Shown: one piece after another, positions 13,155 to 22,519 of the stretch | How positions within the stretch are numbered: position 1 is the first letter of the stretch | Layout of the letters: each line of letters starts with the position of its first letter | Source of the DNA: Monosporascus cannonballus | Lineage: Eukaryota > Ascomycota > Sordariomycetes > Xylariales | Assembly (NCBI GenBank): GCA_004154925.1 | Contig: QJNS01000001.1 | Location: 124,001 to 188,000 of the forward strand | Direction of reading: 5' to 3' | DNA length: 64,000 nucleotides | The notes under the pieces: model-generated | The model's database searches: none | What the model was told of the DNA's origin: nothing | Seen by the model: the letters and a program-made list of their open reading frames with translations, nothing else | Translations under genes and position numbers: made by a program

Positions 13155-13450
13155 AGGCAACCCGCGAAATCTTTTACGGCTCGATGCATATCATTAGAAA
13201 TAAGCATTTCCCCTTTCTGCTTCGCAGGAATGTTTCCACCTTCTTAGCGCTATAACTTTACTTATAGATAGCCGAAAAATAACGTTACTTCGGAATATTA
13301 ATACATACGGTAGTGAATGATTAAACGAATACGTCGCAAAAAATCTGTGCAAGGCCAAGCCAAATTATAGGGCGCGACACTCCAATTCAAATTGACAGTA
13401 CAAGCTAATTTACCCACGATGGTAATGGAAGAGTAAAGAACTACGCCCAC
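13155..13450. other. 3' flank of the oxygenase gene
   Basis: No gene or repeat recognised. It should hold the oxygenase 3' untranslated region and polyadenylation site on the minus strand. Confidence 0.4.
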
Positions 13451-14492
13451 TCAGGCGAATATGGCCTTGTCCTCTGCAGAGAGTGTCTTGACGAATCGTC
13501 GCTGAATGTGCTCACCGACAATGTCCTCTTTGCCGGAGCCATCCAGCGCGGTGATCTTAAGCTTCATGTTGCCGTTAAAGAAGAAGGGTACACTGTAGCG
13601 GTCCTTCGCACTAAACGTGACAACTCGGTGGCGCGCGCTGCGATAGTAGCCATTGGTCCACTTTTGCATAACATCGCCCATGTTGATGACAAACGTGTTT
13701 TCCTTGACCGGGACGGGAATCCACGTCTCGGTTGGCGGATACCAGACCTCGAGGCCTTCGCGGTCGGGCTCCTGCAGGAGCACCGTCACGCCACCAAAAT
13801 CTGTGTGGTCGCCGACTATGGTGCTGAGAGTCAGCTACTGCCTGTCGTCTCATCTCGGAGAAGCTCTAAGACTTACCACCGTACTGCTCCTTATCGTCGC
13901 CGATCTTGGGTGGGTAGTGAAGCAGACGCATAGGCAGCGACGGTTTGATGGTAAATCCATCAAACACATCGGGAGGTTGGTTCCACGACGCCGGCAGGCC
14001 ACGGGCGAGGATGCGAAGGATGACCTTAACTAGCTCGACCATCTTCTCTCGGTATTCCATGATGGGCAACCGAAACTGCTCGTCCGGCAGCGACTTAGGC
14101 CACAGATTGGGACCCATGGAGAAACTGCCGGCGTCGGGGTCGTCTGCTGGGATCTCTGCGCCAATGACAAAGGCCTCTTTGGTGTCGGGACGAAGGACAT
14201 TGTCGTGCGTCTGCAGCCCAGAAGGCTCGTAGCCGCGGTTGGACTTGCCCATCGACTTGCCAATCCATAGCTCCATGCGCTCCTCAATGGGCAGTTGGAA
14301 GAAGGCGCGTGCACAGTCGAGCATCTTGCTCTGGTCTCCTACGGGGACACCATGGCCGGCCAGGTAGAAGAAGCCATAAGTGTGGCAGGCATCACTCATG
14401 GCTTGCACCACTTCATCCTTCTGCTTCTGGGTTGCCGAGGGCGACAGCCAAGCACTAATGTCGATAATCGGAATAGCTTCAGCAACGGCCAT
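13451..14492 (-). CDS. 2-oxoglutarate/Fe(II)-dependent oxygenase, isopenicillin-N-synthase-like
   Basis: The CDS is complement(join(13451..13815, 13877..14492)), 326 aa, with one 61-bp intron (donor GTAAGT, acceptor TAG). The intron was placed so that the frame reads [12 protein letters not shown] across the junction. The N-terminus begins [16 protein letters not shown], the conserved opening of the non-haem dioxygenase N domain; the ORF's upstream ATG is ignored. The C-terminal jelly roll carries the iron ligands H209, D211 (HTD) and H268 (ARHRV) and the 2-oxoglutarate pair R278/S280 (RYS). All key residues are present and length is typical. It probably hydroxylates, desaturates or cyclises a small molecule; the substrate is unknown. 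Neighbours (dehydrogenase, barrel protein, transporter) suggest a tailoring step. Confidence 0.93.
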
Positions 14493-15053
14493 TGTGTCTG
14501 TTGTTTGGTTGTGTCGATGCGATCGTCGAGTTTGCGGGAAACGCGGCGACGCTCGATGGCCAGACAATAAATATCTATGCGTTGCTGTATATGACTTGAC
14601 CCAAATTTGAAATTCCCTACAGGGCCACAGCGATAAGCGCTTCCGGACGACCTGTCCGGATTTGTGTAATGTAAAGCCGCCCGATGCGTGTCGACACAGT
14701 GCCCCGACGGGGCGAGCGAGGCATCCCGTCTCGCCCGCAGCAACTTGGCATTGCAATGCATCCTACAGCCGGAGTAGAGATTCCCCGGGGACTTACATAA
14801 TTTACAAGCGCAAGGTTGCCGCTTAGTGGAAAGAGAGTTTTGAGGACGCACTCGGGATTTGCCGCTATCAGTCCACTCTTGGAAATCTATTAACGACTCA
14901 GGGTGCAAGTTTCCATGGTTTCGAGTGAGAAGTTTATACACCCGATGAACGCACCCTGTTAGATACAGGGGACATCAGCTATGTTGTTGTATTTAGCTAG
15001 TTACGTGTGCTATCGCACGCGTAGAGCTTTACCTAACTTAGGTACGGAACATA
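14493..15053. promoter_or_regulatory. Upstream region of the oxygenase gene
   Basis: 561 bp between the oxygenase ATG and the TIR element; the oxygenase promoter should be here on the minus strand. ORFs on both strands overlap it but lack family features. There is an AT-rich patch with TATTTATTG on the minus strand about 75 bp before the ATG. No regulator site is recognised with confidence. Confidence 0.4.
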
Positions 15054-15511
15054 CACTAATCGGTCAAATGGATCCTTGCGCCCACCTATTTCTCACCAAA
15101 ACATACACTTTATATACCGATTATAACAAAACAAACAAATTAATTAAAATTAAATAGAAATAATATGTACTTAACACTTTCATAAATATAGCTATATTTG
15201 AAATAATCTCATAATTTTTATAATAAATGCGGAAATTGTGACCACTTTAATATTAGTATAAATTTTATTATATAGAATTGAGAATCTTTACTATGGAATA
15301 TTTTACTATCATAAAATACCTCAGTTTCTATCCGTAAACAACGTATTTAAAATCGTAACTGATATTAAAAATACACAATTTACTCACTGATTAACGTATA
15401 AATATTGGCTCGTTATTTTTATTATATTTCTGTAATTAGTTATAACAAATTGAAAATGGTATGTTTTGGTGGGAAATAGGGCAGTGCACGGATCCATTTG
15501 GTCCCCTAGTG
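15054..15511. mobile_element. 458-bp non-autonomous TIR element (MITE-like)
   Basis: The ends 15054-15107 and 15458-15511 are inverted repeats: 42 of 54 positions match by my count, including the shared blocks CAAATGGATCC and CACCAAAACATAC. Both ends begin CACTA and are bordered by TA (TA-CACTA ... TAGTG-TA), compatible with a Tc1/mariner-type TA duplication. The interior is AT-rich with no ORF. It sits between the oxygenase and dehydrogenase genes. The CACTA start alone does not prove a CACTA (EnSpm) origin, because 3-bp flanks do not match. Confidence 0.75.
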
Positions 15512-16047
15512 TATATACTCTAAAAACTAATTTCGAAAACGGTATGACTTTAAAATCTTTCTTTCTTAAATTAAACCTGTATACTATGGTGTTAGGGATA
15601 AGTCTTTATATACTGTTAGGTTGCGCCGTTAATAACCTCATTTCGCTTTTCCACATTCGGCTAGCGCGGATATATTTATAGTTCTTTTTTACCCGTCTAC
15701 AAAAAAATAATATGAAACGCTATCTTAATTTGAATGATTCAATATATATTACGAAAACTGGCGTTGTTTTAAAGCTGGAAAGTTGCCAATTCGCATGTAA
15801 ATTGCGATGTATCTTGGGGACTACCCTAGTAGTATAAGCCATACTCAATCTGTATAGAGCTCTCACTAGCGCGCTGCACAGATACATGACAGTGTGTGGA
15901 AACTTTTGCCTGATACCGTAGTAATGGGGCGTTAAGGGGGTTGGTGCGTTGACGAGGTGTTTCACTTAGGGCTACATACAGATGGATATGGTACTGGTTC
16001 TGGTTTTCTTTGCATCCAGGCCGCCAATTCCGGAGGAGTCTCAGAAA
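15512..16047. other. Spacer between the TIR element and the dehydrogenase
   Basis: No gene recognised. The dehydrogenase 3' untranslated region should occupy the right part. Short ORFs (15466-15681, 15720-15965, 15957-16175) have no recognisable content, and the first overlaps the TIR. Confidence 0.4.
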
Positions 16048-16997
16048 TCACACCCGCAAATGGAGTCGGAGCAGGTTTTGCGAAACGATCTCGTCTCTGC
16101 GTGCCTCCAAGCCTTCCATGTCCCACTGCGAACTCACAAAGCGGTCCTGCAGCCACTCACGCCTCTCTTTCGTAAGCCACACGATCACGTCGCCACACAT
16201 CTCGGGCGTGTCAACAAGGAGGGTGTGGACTTGTGACGGCATAGTCAGCGACAGTTCTGTCTTGACAGAGCCGGGGTGGACGTTGTGCACGAGCAGGCCC
16301 TGGTCGCCGTATTCGATGCGGATGTGGTTGCTCATGCGGACAATGGCGGCTTTCGTGCCCTGGTATGCACTCGCCCCGACGCCGGTAGACAGCGCGCCCA
16401 TGCTGGTGACTTGCACAATGGTCTTTGCAGTGCCTCGAAGGAGGAGCGGGATAAAGGAGCGGCACATCAAGTAGGGCCCCTTGACATTGACCTCCCATGA
16501 CTTCCACCAGTCCGCGGGATCCGATTCGGCAATGGGTTTCCATTCCTCCATGTAGCCCGCGTTGTTCACGAGGACGTCCAGGCTGCCAAACTCGAGCTCG
16601 ACCTGCTTGGCCGCGGCTTCAACCTGGACCTGGTCGGTCTGGTCAGCGCGGAGCACCAGGACATGCGGCTTGGATCGTCCAGCGCCGGCGGCCACTTGCT
16701 CTAGCTGTGCAACGAGCTCCGTCATGTCACGCCGGGCTAAAATAGCGATCTGGCATGCGCCTGCTCTGGCAAAGGATATGGCCATAGCTTTGCCACAGCC
16801 ACTAGATGCGCCCGTAACCAAGACTGACTTGCCAGCCATGTCGGCATTTTGCGATGAGATGGCCGGATACGTATCGTGGTGGATTGTACCGGCAAAGTTT
16901 TGCACTGGATAATGTTTGTTTCAGCTGTATCTGGGCGGAGCTATGAAGGGCAAATACCTGAAGGTGGAGGGAATTCGATCGTCGTCTGCTTCGACAT
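16048..16997 (-). CDS. Short-chain dehydrogenase/reductase (classical SDR)
   Basis: The CDS is complement(join(16048..16904, 16958..16997)), 298 aa. The long open frame starts at a GTG, so I looked upstream for a first exon. Exon 1 begins at ATG 16997 (context caaccATG), encodes MSKQTTIEFPPPS and ends at a GTATTT donor; a 53-bp intron ending CCAG joins it in phase. The FAGTIHHDTYPAIS stretch that follows resembles the N-terminus common in fungal SDRs. A Rossmann fold has TGASSGCG (44-51), NNAG (127-130), Asn153, Ser181, Tyr194 and Lys198 (YxxxK). The residue after beta-2 is Arg (LARRD), favouring NADP(H). It probably oxidises or reduces a hydroxyl/carbonyl in the same pathway as the oxygenase. 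No signal peptide, so probably cytosolic. Confidence 0.93.
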
Positions 16998-17895
16998 GGT
17001 TGCAGGTGGTGAGTTGTCTGTTGGAGCAAGCTTGATCGCCTTGCAATCCTCTGGATTTGACTCGGGGCGGCGGCCGCCGCTGTTGTGACTTCAGGCTAGA
17101 TGAAGCTGTCCGTCTGTTGGAGCTACCATCAGCGAAACTTTGACTCTACCCCCGTACTGCGTACTCAGTACTCAAGCTTGGACTCGGGGAATCCCACTAC
17201 AGATGGGTGCCCTAGTTGGACGCCACATTATTAGCAACGTGTGCCGCCCGGCCAAACTTTGTTCGGGAAACTTAAGGCCGAGGGAAGGGTGGTGGGGCCT
17301 ATCATCTAGTTGTGATCGAACGGCTTCGGAGTCGTTGCATTGATCATCGGCAAGAGCTCTTTAACTTGATACATAGATTGGTTCGGATCGTTCGTGAAAG
17401 GACTTCACGGCACCGGCCATTTTACCGTTACTAGGACCGGCCGAGAAGCACGGAATGGCCTGCTATGCGCCTTTTTGGATCACAACCGTGCGTTGTGTGA
17501 ATCTCCGCAATGTTTACAATGCACCAAGCACCAAGCATCTCGTGGACGAGAAAACTACCCCAGCCAACATGCATTGAAAGGCATGCTTGGTTCTGGGCAG
17601 CAGCAATGTTGTGCTGGGAGTCTTGCAGACTGGTCGACCAGCGTTGCGGTGCATCTTTCACCAGCTGAAGGCAACCCCTCGAGATCACACCTCATAGCTA
17701 CCAGCGCTTAAAAGCAAAGCCCATGTGATGTGACGGTGATCCATTGGCGTGCACCGCTGTTCAATGCCTTTATATTGCCCATAGAGATCCCCTGCCTTGC
17801 ACCGTGCCCTTCTTCTCTCCTCTCCTTCTCTTCCACTACATAGACAGTATCTTCCACCACGCTTCATGCTGATTTGAGCCAAACTAACCCAAACC
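16998..17895. promoter_or_regulatory. Divergent promoter region between SDR and EthD-like genes
   Basis: 898 bp between two start codons facing away from each other, so shared regulation is plausible. Notable parts are a 14-bp perfect palindrome of CGG units at 17067-17080, two ACCGGCC repeats (17412-17418 and 17436-17442), and a TTTATATTG box at about 17769. A pyrimidine-rich tract (about 17808-17835) lies before the EthD-like ATG, typical of fungal core promoters. ORFs inside it (e.g. 17394-17711) show no family features. Confidence 0.55.
17067..17080. promoter_or_regulatory. GC palindrome, candidate Zn2Cys6 regulator site
   Basis: gcggcggccgccgc is self-complementary and contains CGG half-sites in inverted order, as bound by fungal Zn2Cys6 dimers. 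It is 70 bp upstream of the SDR start codon. Binding is inferred only. Confidence 0.35.
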
Positions 17896-18732
17896 ATGGC
17901 TCCTCCATTTTTGCTCTATGTATTGTCAAGGCCTCATAGCATCCCGGCGTCGTCCTGGGAGCAGTTCTACTACGATGACCACCTGGACGACCTGATCAAA
18001 AACAAAGTGGCCACCAACGGCTCTATGTACACTCTCGTGACCAACCCGATGGGCAGAGACCCCCCAGACACGCACACTCATTTGGTCCTATTCGAGACAG
18101 AGCACGAGAAGCCCTTTGAGTCGGCTGGCTTCCAGGACGTCAACAACACGAGCCCGCTTTTCCCGCCGGGGACCAGCACGCCCGACGTGTCCGACCTCGA
18201 ATGCCGCCATTACGAGCTGCTCGAGGTGTTTGACCCGAAGGGCATCGGCAAGCCGGGTGCGTTGCTCTTGTGGCTTGGCTGAGACAAAACAGTAACTGAC
18301 TCGCTTACAGCAAAGCCTGCACCATTCATCTTGCAGACCGAGATTGGTGTTGACGACGTTGACGCGTTGCGCCAGTGCGTTCCTCTTTTTTTCCCCTTCA
18401 AGTACTTGCGTCTTGGGTATGAGCAAACCCAGCACTGACAACAGTAAAGGTACTATCGCGAGGACCACATCCCTATGACGGCCAAGCACACAGGCTACCG
18501 CCGCGCGATCATGTATCGTTACTTCAACACCAGTGTTGTCTATGGTGTCACGCCCGACCCGCATCCCGGCTCGGTTATTGTCGTGCACGAATTTGAAAAT
18601 TTTGACGGTCTGGGCGGTCCTATTACCAAGGCCGCAATCGAGACAGAGTACGCTGTCAAGATGCGTGCTGTGATCAAGTCGATAAAGGCGCGGGCTCTCC
18701 GGCTAGTGTGCGCCGATTCGTCCCAGCGTTAG
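17896..18732 (+). CDS. EthD-like dimeric alpha/beta-barrel protein, two-domain
   Basis: The CDS is join(17896..18256, 18311..18374, 18450..18732), 235 aa, with introns of 54 and 75 bp. Donors are GTGCGT in both; acceptors are ACAG and AAAG. The joins give P-A-K-P-A-P-F and R-Q-Y-Y-R-E-D-H-I-P in frame. Two similar halves each carry the ferredoxin-like barrel signature: WEQFYYDDHLDDL (about 22-34) and LRQYYREDHIPM (about 137-148). The latter resembles the Y-x-x-x-H-I-P motif of EthD/stress-responsive barrel proteins. No signal peptide or membrane segment is seen. Such proteins often lie in fungal metabolite clusters or degradation operons and may act as cofactor-free oxygenases, cyclases or binding proteins; the exact role is unknown. 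The start has context AACCATGGC. Confidence 0.85.
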
Positions 18733-19739
18733 CTCAACTGTCAGACCTAGCTGAAGTCGATCAAACAGCTAAGCCTTGGCTTAGTTTGATCACCTACTGA
18801 AAGGAGGTTTACTTCATGCGCCCCCGGTATCTTTTCCTCTTAGCTACAGCTGTATTTACGTGGATAAAAGGAGGGTTCGCTACCCTCGCCTTCTATCTAG
18901 GACCTTCTAGAGGTAAGGCAACCTGTTAACACACGTTTCTTCAGTTATATGCTTCTGTGTGTGATGTCAGGGTCTCATATCAGCGTCAGCTGCGAGGATC
19001 ATGTATGTGTAAAAGTACAACGTAGATCAATGGAGCTACACTGATTACCACACACTCACCGTCAGCTTGGAAAGTGTATGGTTCGATGATGGATCAACAC
19101 TCAAGCCGCGTCGCAAAAGCGGCGTCTATATATTTCGAATATCGCGTAAGTCTAATTTCGTGCTTCCGAATGCGGATAAAGTAGTGGTGTTGTGCAATTA
19201 GCAGGAGGTAGAATTGGGGATTCTCTGGCACCGCGTTTATCACGTTTAGCGGAAGCGCTAATGATACGGGCCACCACTCCGTGTTCGGAAGCGGAGATAG
19301 CATCAGGTGATAAAGCAGATAACTTTGTTATGGAAGCAATGCTGAGGGTTGCCTTACTCCTGTTGTATGAAATAGAGTGAGTGTTATGGCTGCAATAACC
19401 AAACCTTACTCCGTACTCTCCTTCGATTGTTAATAACGCATTCCCTTCCAACAGCCCGGAGCAAAGAAAAGGCCCTGGCAGTGGATCCGGTTAACTTTGT
19501 CCACCAACCAGAACACTGACCACGCTGTCTCTGGTGGTTTCCCCCGGGCGCCTTGGTACTGGCGTTTCTCACACCTTTATCTACGAAGTACTCTGGCAGC
19601 TAACCGCTCAGCCTCCCATCGACGACCTTGCATTGTTACATGACTACCATTTGTTCCGTCAATTCACATGACGTAGCACTCTTAGCACTTCTAGCGCTTC
19701 TCTTGTTGTTTCATACCTGTCCCTGAGAGCGAAGCCGGC
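18733..19739. other. Spacer between EthD-like and MFS genes
   Basis: Contains the left inverted-repeat copy (18841-18981) and otherwise no recognisable gene; ORFs at 19094-19572 on both strands overlap each other and have no family features. The MFS promoter should lie in 19400-19739. Confidence 0.45.
18841..18981 (+). repeat. Inverted repeat copy 1 flanking the MFS gene
   Basis: It matches the reverse complement of 21612-21752 with small gaps. Shared blocks include ggagggttc, ctagaggt and tgcagggtctcata (gtcagggtctcata here). Not RIPed. Identity unknown: a short interspersed element, LTR piece or TIR. Confidence 0.65.
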
Positions 19740-21337
19740 ATGGCGAGCGAACCGCCCCTTGACCACGCCACCGGCGACGACTCGAGCGGCACGCAAACGG
19801 GAAGGGGTGGCAGCTTTATTCAACCGGCAGACCGTAATTCCAGTCCTGCAGATGTTGAGGAGAAGGCGTCAGCTCCCACGCTGCCACCGCCTGACCAGGG
19901 TGCCGCGGCGTGGTTGGCCGTGGCTGGCGGCTTTAGCCTCTTGTTTGTTAGTTTTGGCTGGATTACATGTAGGTTTACCCTCTTGTGACTTTCAACAGCC
20001 CCAAATCTGACACCCAGTTTGAGGCATCGGCGTGTTCCAGAACTACTATCAGACCCACCAGCTGAGCTCGTACACGCCCAGCACCATTGCCTGGATCCCC
20101 TCTGTCGAGACTTGCATGATGTTCATCTGGGTACGGCCTCTTTTTCTATAGCGCGGACACTGTTTTACGAAGCTGATAAATGCTCCAAAAGGGACCGGTT
20201 GTTGGCAAGCTCTTTGACAGCTACGGACCACGCTGGCTTCTCATCGTTGGCACGCTCCTACACGTTTTTGGTCTCATGATGGTCTCGCTATGCACGCAGT
20301 ACTACCAATTCATCCTCGCTCAGAGTATCTGCAGCGCCACGGGAGCGTCCCTTCTCTTCTTTACGGGTCTAACGGCCGTATCTACCTGGTTCGTCCGCCA
20401 TCGCGCACTAGCACTAGGAGTTACGGTAGCCGGCTCCAGCTTGGGGGGCATCATTTTCCCGATCATGGTCGACCATCTGAATTCAACGATTGCCTTTCCG
20501 TGGACGATACGGACCTGCGCTTTCCTCATCCTCGCGCTTTGTATTTTTGCCAACCTTACAGTCACATCGCGGCTGGAGCACTCGCCCAAGCCGGTTAACC
20601 TCGACGACTACTGGCGGCCCTTACGCGAGGCACCCTTCAGCACATTCACGTTCGGCTACTTCTTGTTCTATCTGGGCTTCTTCGTGCCGTATAACTTTAT
20701 CATTCTGCAAGCTCAACGATACGGCATGTCGCCAGGCCTTGCCGCCTATCTGGTTCCTGTCTTGAACGCCGGCGGGTAGGACTGCTATTCTCCTTTTCAC
20801 GTTAGGGGAGCGAGTGCAACTAACATATTTTAACCCGTAGATTGTTTGGACGGATTGCGCCAGGTTGGCTTGCTGACCGATACGGCCGCTTTAACGTAAT
20901 GAGTTCGTGCTTCGATGGACGCTCCCAAAACATTAAGGCTCGTTTACTAACATACACCTCCCCTCACAGTCATTATAACCCTCTTCTCAGCAATCGTCGT
21001 TCTCGCACTCTGGATCCCCGGCAAAAACGATGGCGCCATTATCGCATTCTGCGTTCTGTACGGCTTCGGCTCTGGGGCCTTCGTCTCTCTCGCACCGGCC
21101 ATCCTCGCCCAGATTTCGCCGCTCCCCCAGCTTGGCGCGCGCCAAGGCACCTGCTTTGCTTTTATCTCAATTGCTTCGCTCGTCAGCAACCCCATCGCGG
21201 GCGCGCTGGTACCAAACACCTCGGTTGACCCGTTCTGGAAGCTACAAGTCTTTGCGGGAATGCTTATGGTTGGAGGTGCTATCATGATTACGATTGCACG
21301 AGTTTTTGCAGGTGGCGTTAGTTTGAAGATCATATAA
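19740..21337 (+). CDS. MFS transporter, monocarboxylate-transporter-like
   Basis: The CDS is join(19740..19968, 20024..20130, 20192..20775, 20841..20902, 20970..21337), 449 aa, with four introns of 55-67 bp. All joins keep frame: WIT-CIGVFQ, FIW-GPVVGK, NAGG-LFGR and NVM-IIIT. A polar N-terminus of about 53 residues (cytosolic) precedes the first membrane helix (GGFSLLFVSFGWI, about 57-76). About 12 hydrophobic segments follow. Family marks are GVFQNYYQ after TM1, GPVVGKLFDSYGPRW (113-127) and the loop GWLADRYGR (315-323). It belongs to the fungal MCH/monocarboxylate group and probably sits in the plasma membrane, moving a carboxylated or pathway-derived small molecule. Direction and substrate are unknown. 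Beside two oxidoreductases it may export a product or import a substrate. Confidence 0.92.
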
Positions 21338-21422
21338 GTCTATAACGGTCAGGAACATTGGAAGTTAAGGAAAGAGAAGAGGAGGTATCACAACATAGAA
21401 AGACACGCAAGGGAAAAAAAGG

Positions 21423-21545
21423 GGGGGAAAGGGGGGGGGGGGGGAAAAACAAGGGGATAGAGTCAGGGTAAAAATGGCGGCCGCCCCCCCCCCCCCCCCC
21501 CCCCCCGAAAAAGAAGCGGATAGAGTCAGGGTAATAAAGGCGGCA
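21423..21545. repeat. 63-bp tandem duplication with G14 and C23 homopolymers
   Basis: The block ggatagagtcagggtaa occurs at 21455-21471 and 21518-21534, offset 63 bp, each followed by a ggcggc run. The first unit is preceded by 14 G (21431-21444); between the units lie 23 C (21484-21506). It lies about 100 bp beyond the MFS stop codon, probably in or after its 3' untranslated region. Confidence 0.8.
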
Positions 21546-21611
21546 GCCCCTACTAGAGAGGCTGCGTAATGGAAAAGAAAGAAAGAAAATTGGACAATTC
21601 AAGATAACCTC

Positions 21612-21752
21612 GTTTATGAGACCCTGCATCCCACACAGAAACATATATCTGAAGAAGAAGTGTATTTAAAGGTTGCATAACCTCTAAAAGGTCCTCTAGA
21701 AAATGTGAAAGTGGTGAACCCTCCTTAAATACAGATAAAAACAGTGGTAGCT
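21612..21752 (-). repeat. Inverted repeat copy 2 flanking the MFS gene
   Basis: Reverse-orientation partner of 18841-18981. It ends 23 bp before the left terminal repeat of transposon D. The pair brackets the MFS gene (total span about 2.9 kb). Confidence 0.65.
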
Positions 21753-21774
21753 GTTACAGGAACAGGGGTTCCTG

Positions 21775-21839
21775 TCTCGAGAAGACCTACCGCCTTTTTC
21801 GACCTACCGGGTGTGGGTCTACACGGACCACCGCAGATC
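21775..21839 (+). repeat. Left terminal inverted repeat of transposon D
   Basis: Pairs with 31808-31870. Retains normal base composition (gcctttttcgacctaccggg), showing little RIP. Confidence 0.7.
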
Positions 21840-21954
21840 TTTTAGCTAGATCAGGATAAGTTGATAACCTAGTTTTTCACTTCAACCCATCAATTTTGTA
21901 TGCGTTTTTCAGGCCTTCTAATGCAACCCTTTATTCAGAATCTATTCGCCTAAT

Positions 21955-22317
21955 TGTTACGAAATGACAAGCAACGGCCTCCGGAAACGGTCGCAACAGG
22001 GATGACAGGAAAAGAAGTGGGTCTGGTCACGTGATGGCTCGACAGGATCGAGGACAGAGCCATCGGGGCCTGATTTTAAAGTGAAAGAAGGTATAAATAT
22101 ATGAATATATATATTCGTTTCCGTAATTTAGATAACCTTAGCTTGCAATATTTAATAATATTAATCGTTTATTATAATATCGTTACTTAAGACGCCTTTG
22201 GTATTACGAAACGTAATTCAGTTACTATATTTATTGTTTAGATTTTTACGATACTCCTACTAATATAAACCCGTGCGACTTAGGTTTAATAGTTGGTTAA
22301 ACCGCCTAGCCGTTACA
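21955..22317 (-). repeat. Solo LTR (F-type) with perfect target duplication
   Basis: 363 bp from TGTTACGAAATG to GTTACA, bordered by CTAAT at 21950-21954 and 22318-22322. The reverse strand (TGTAACGGCTAGGCGG...) matches the LTRs of elements B, F and F3. No internal region remains, so it formed by LTR-LTR recombination. The first 130 bp are GC-normal, the rest AT-rich; this contrast also exists in the element F LTR. Confidence 0.88.
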
Positions 22318-22519
22318 CTAATCCCATGATGTCGCCACCCACCTTAACCAAAATCGAAATTGTTACAGTTGATTTGATTCGTTGGCTCTTATCTTCCCTA
22401 TAACCCTGTTAAGTACTTTTGCATATATTTTATATACTAATTGATTTCTGTACGTTATAAAAGATACTTACGATTCTTAACGGTCGAGTCGCTTCCAGGT
22501 CCGCCACCTATATAACAGC

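Noticed and set aside
13508..14033. Plus-strand ORFs over the oxygenase gene
   Set aside because: They overlap both oxygenase exons in antisense and carry no family motif.
13866..14756. Longer oxygenase N-terminus using the upstream ATG of the frame
   Set aside because: The conserved domain starts right after the second Met ([11 protein letters not shown]); the upstream 88 residues look like translated promoter.
15054..15511. Assignment to the CACTA (EnSpm) superfamily
   Set aside because: Ends do start CACTA, but the 3-bp flanks (ATA and TAT) are not a duplication, while TA on both sides fits a Tc1/mariner-type event.
15466..15681. 71-codon plus ORF
   Set aside because: Begins inside the right terminal repeat of the TIR element and has no recognisable content.
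16048..16905. SDR starting at 16905
   Set aside because: The start would be GTG; a spliced upstream ATG exon fits better for a fungal nuclear gene.
17394..17711. 105-codon plus ORF in the divergent promoter
   Set aside because: No motif, no codon pattern like the neighbours, lies between two divergent start codons.
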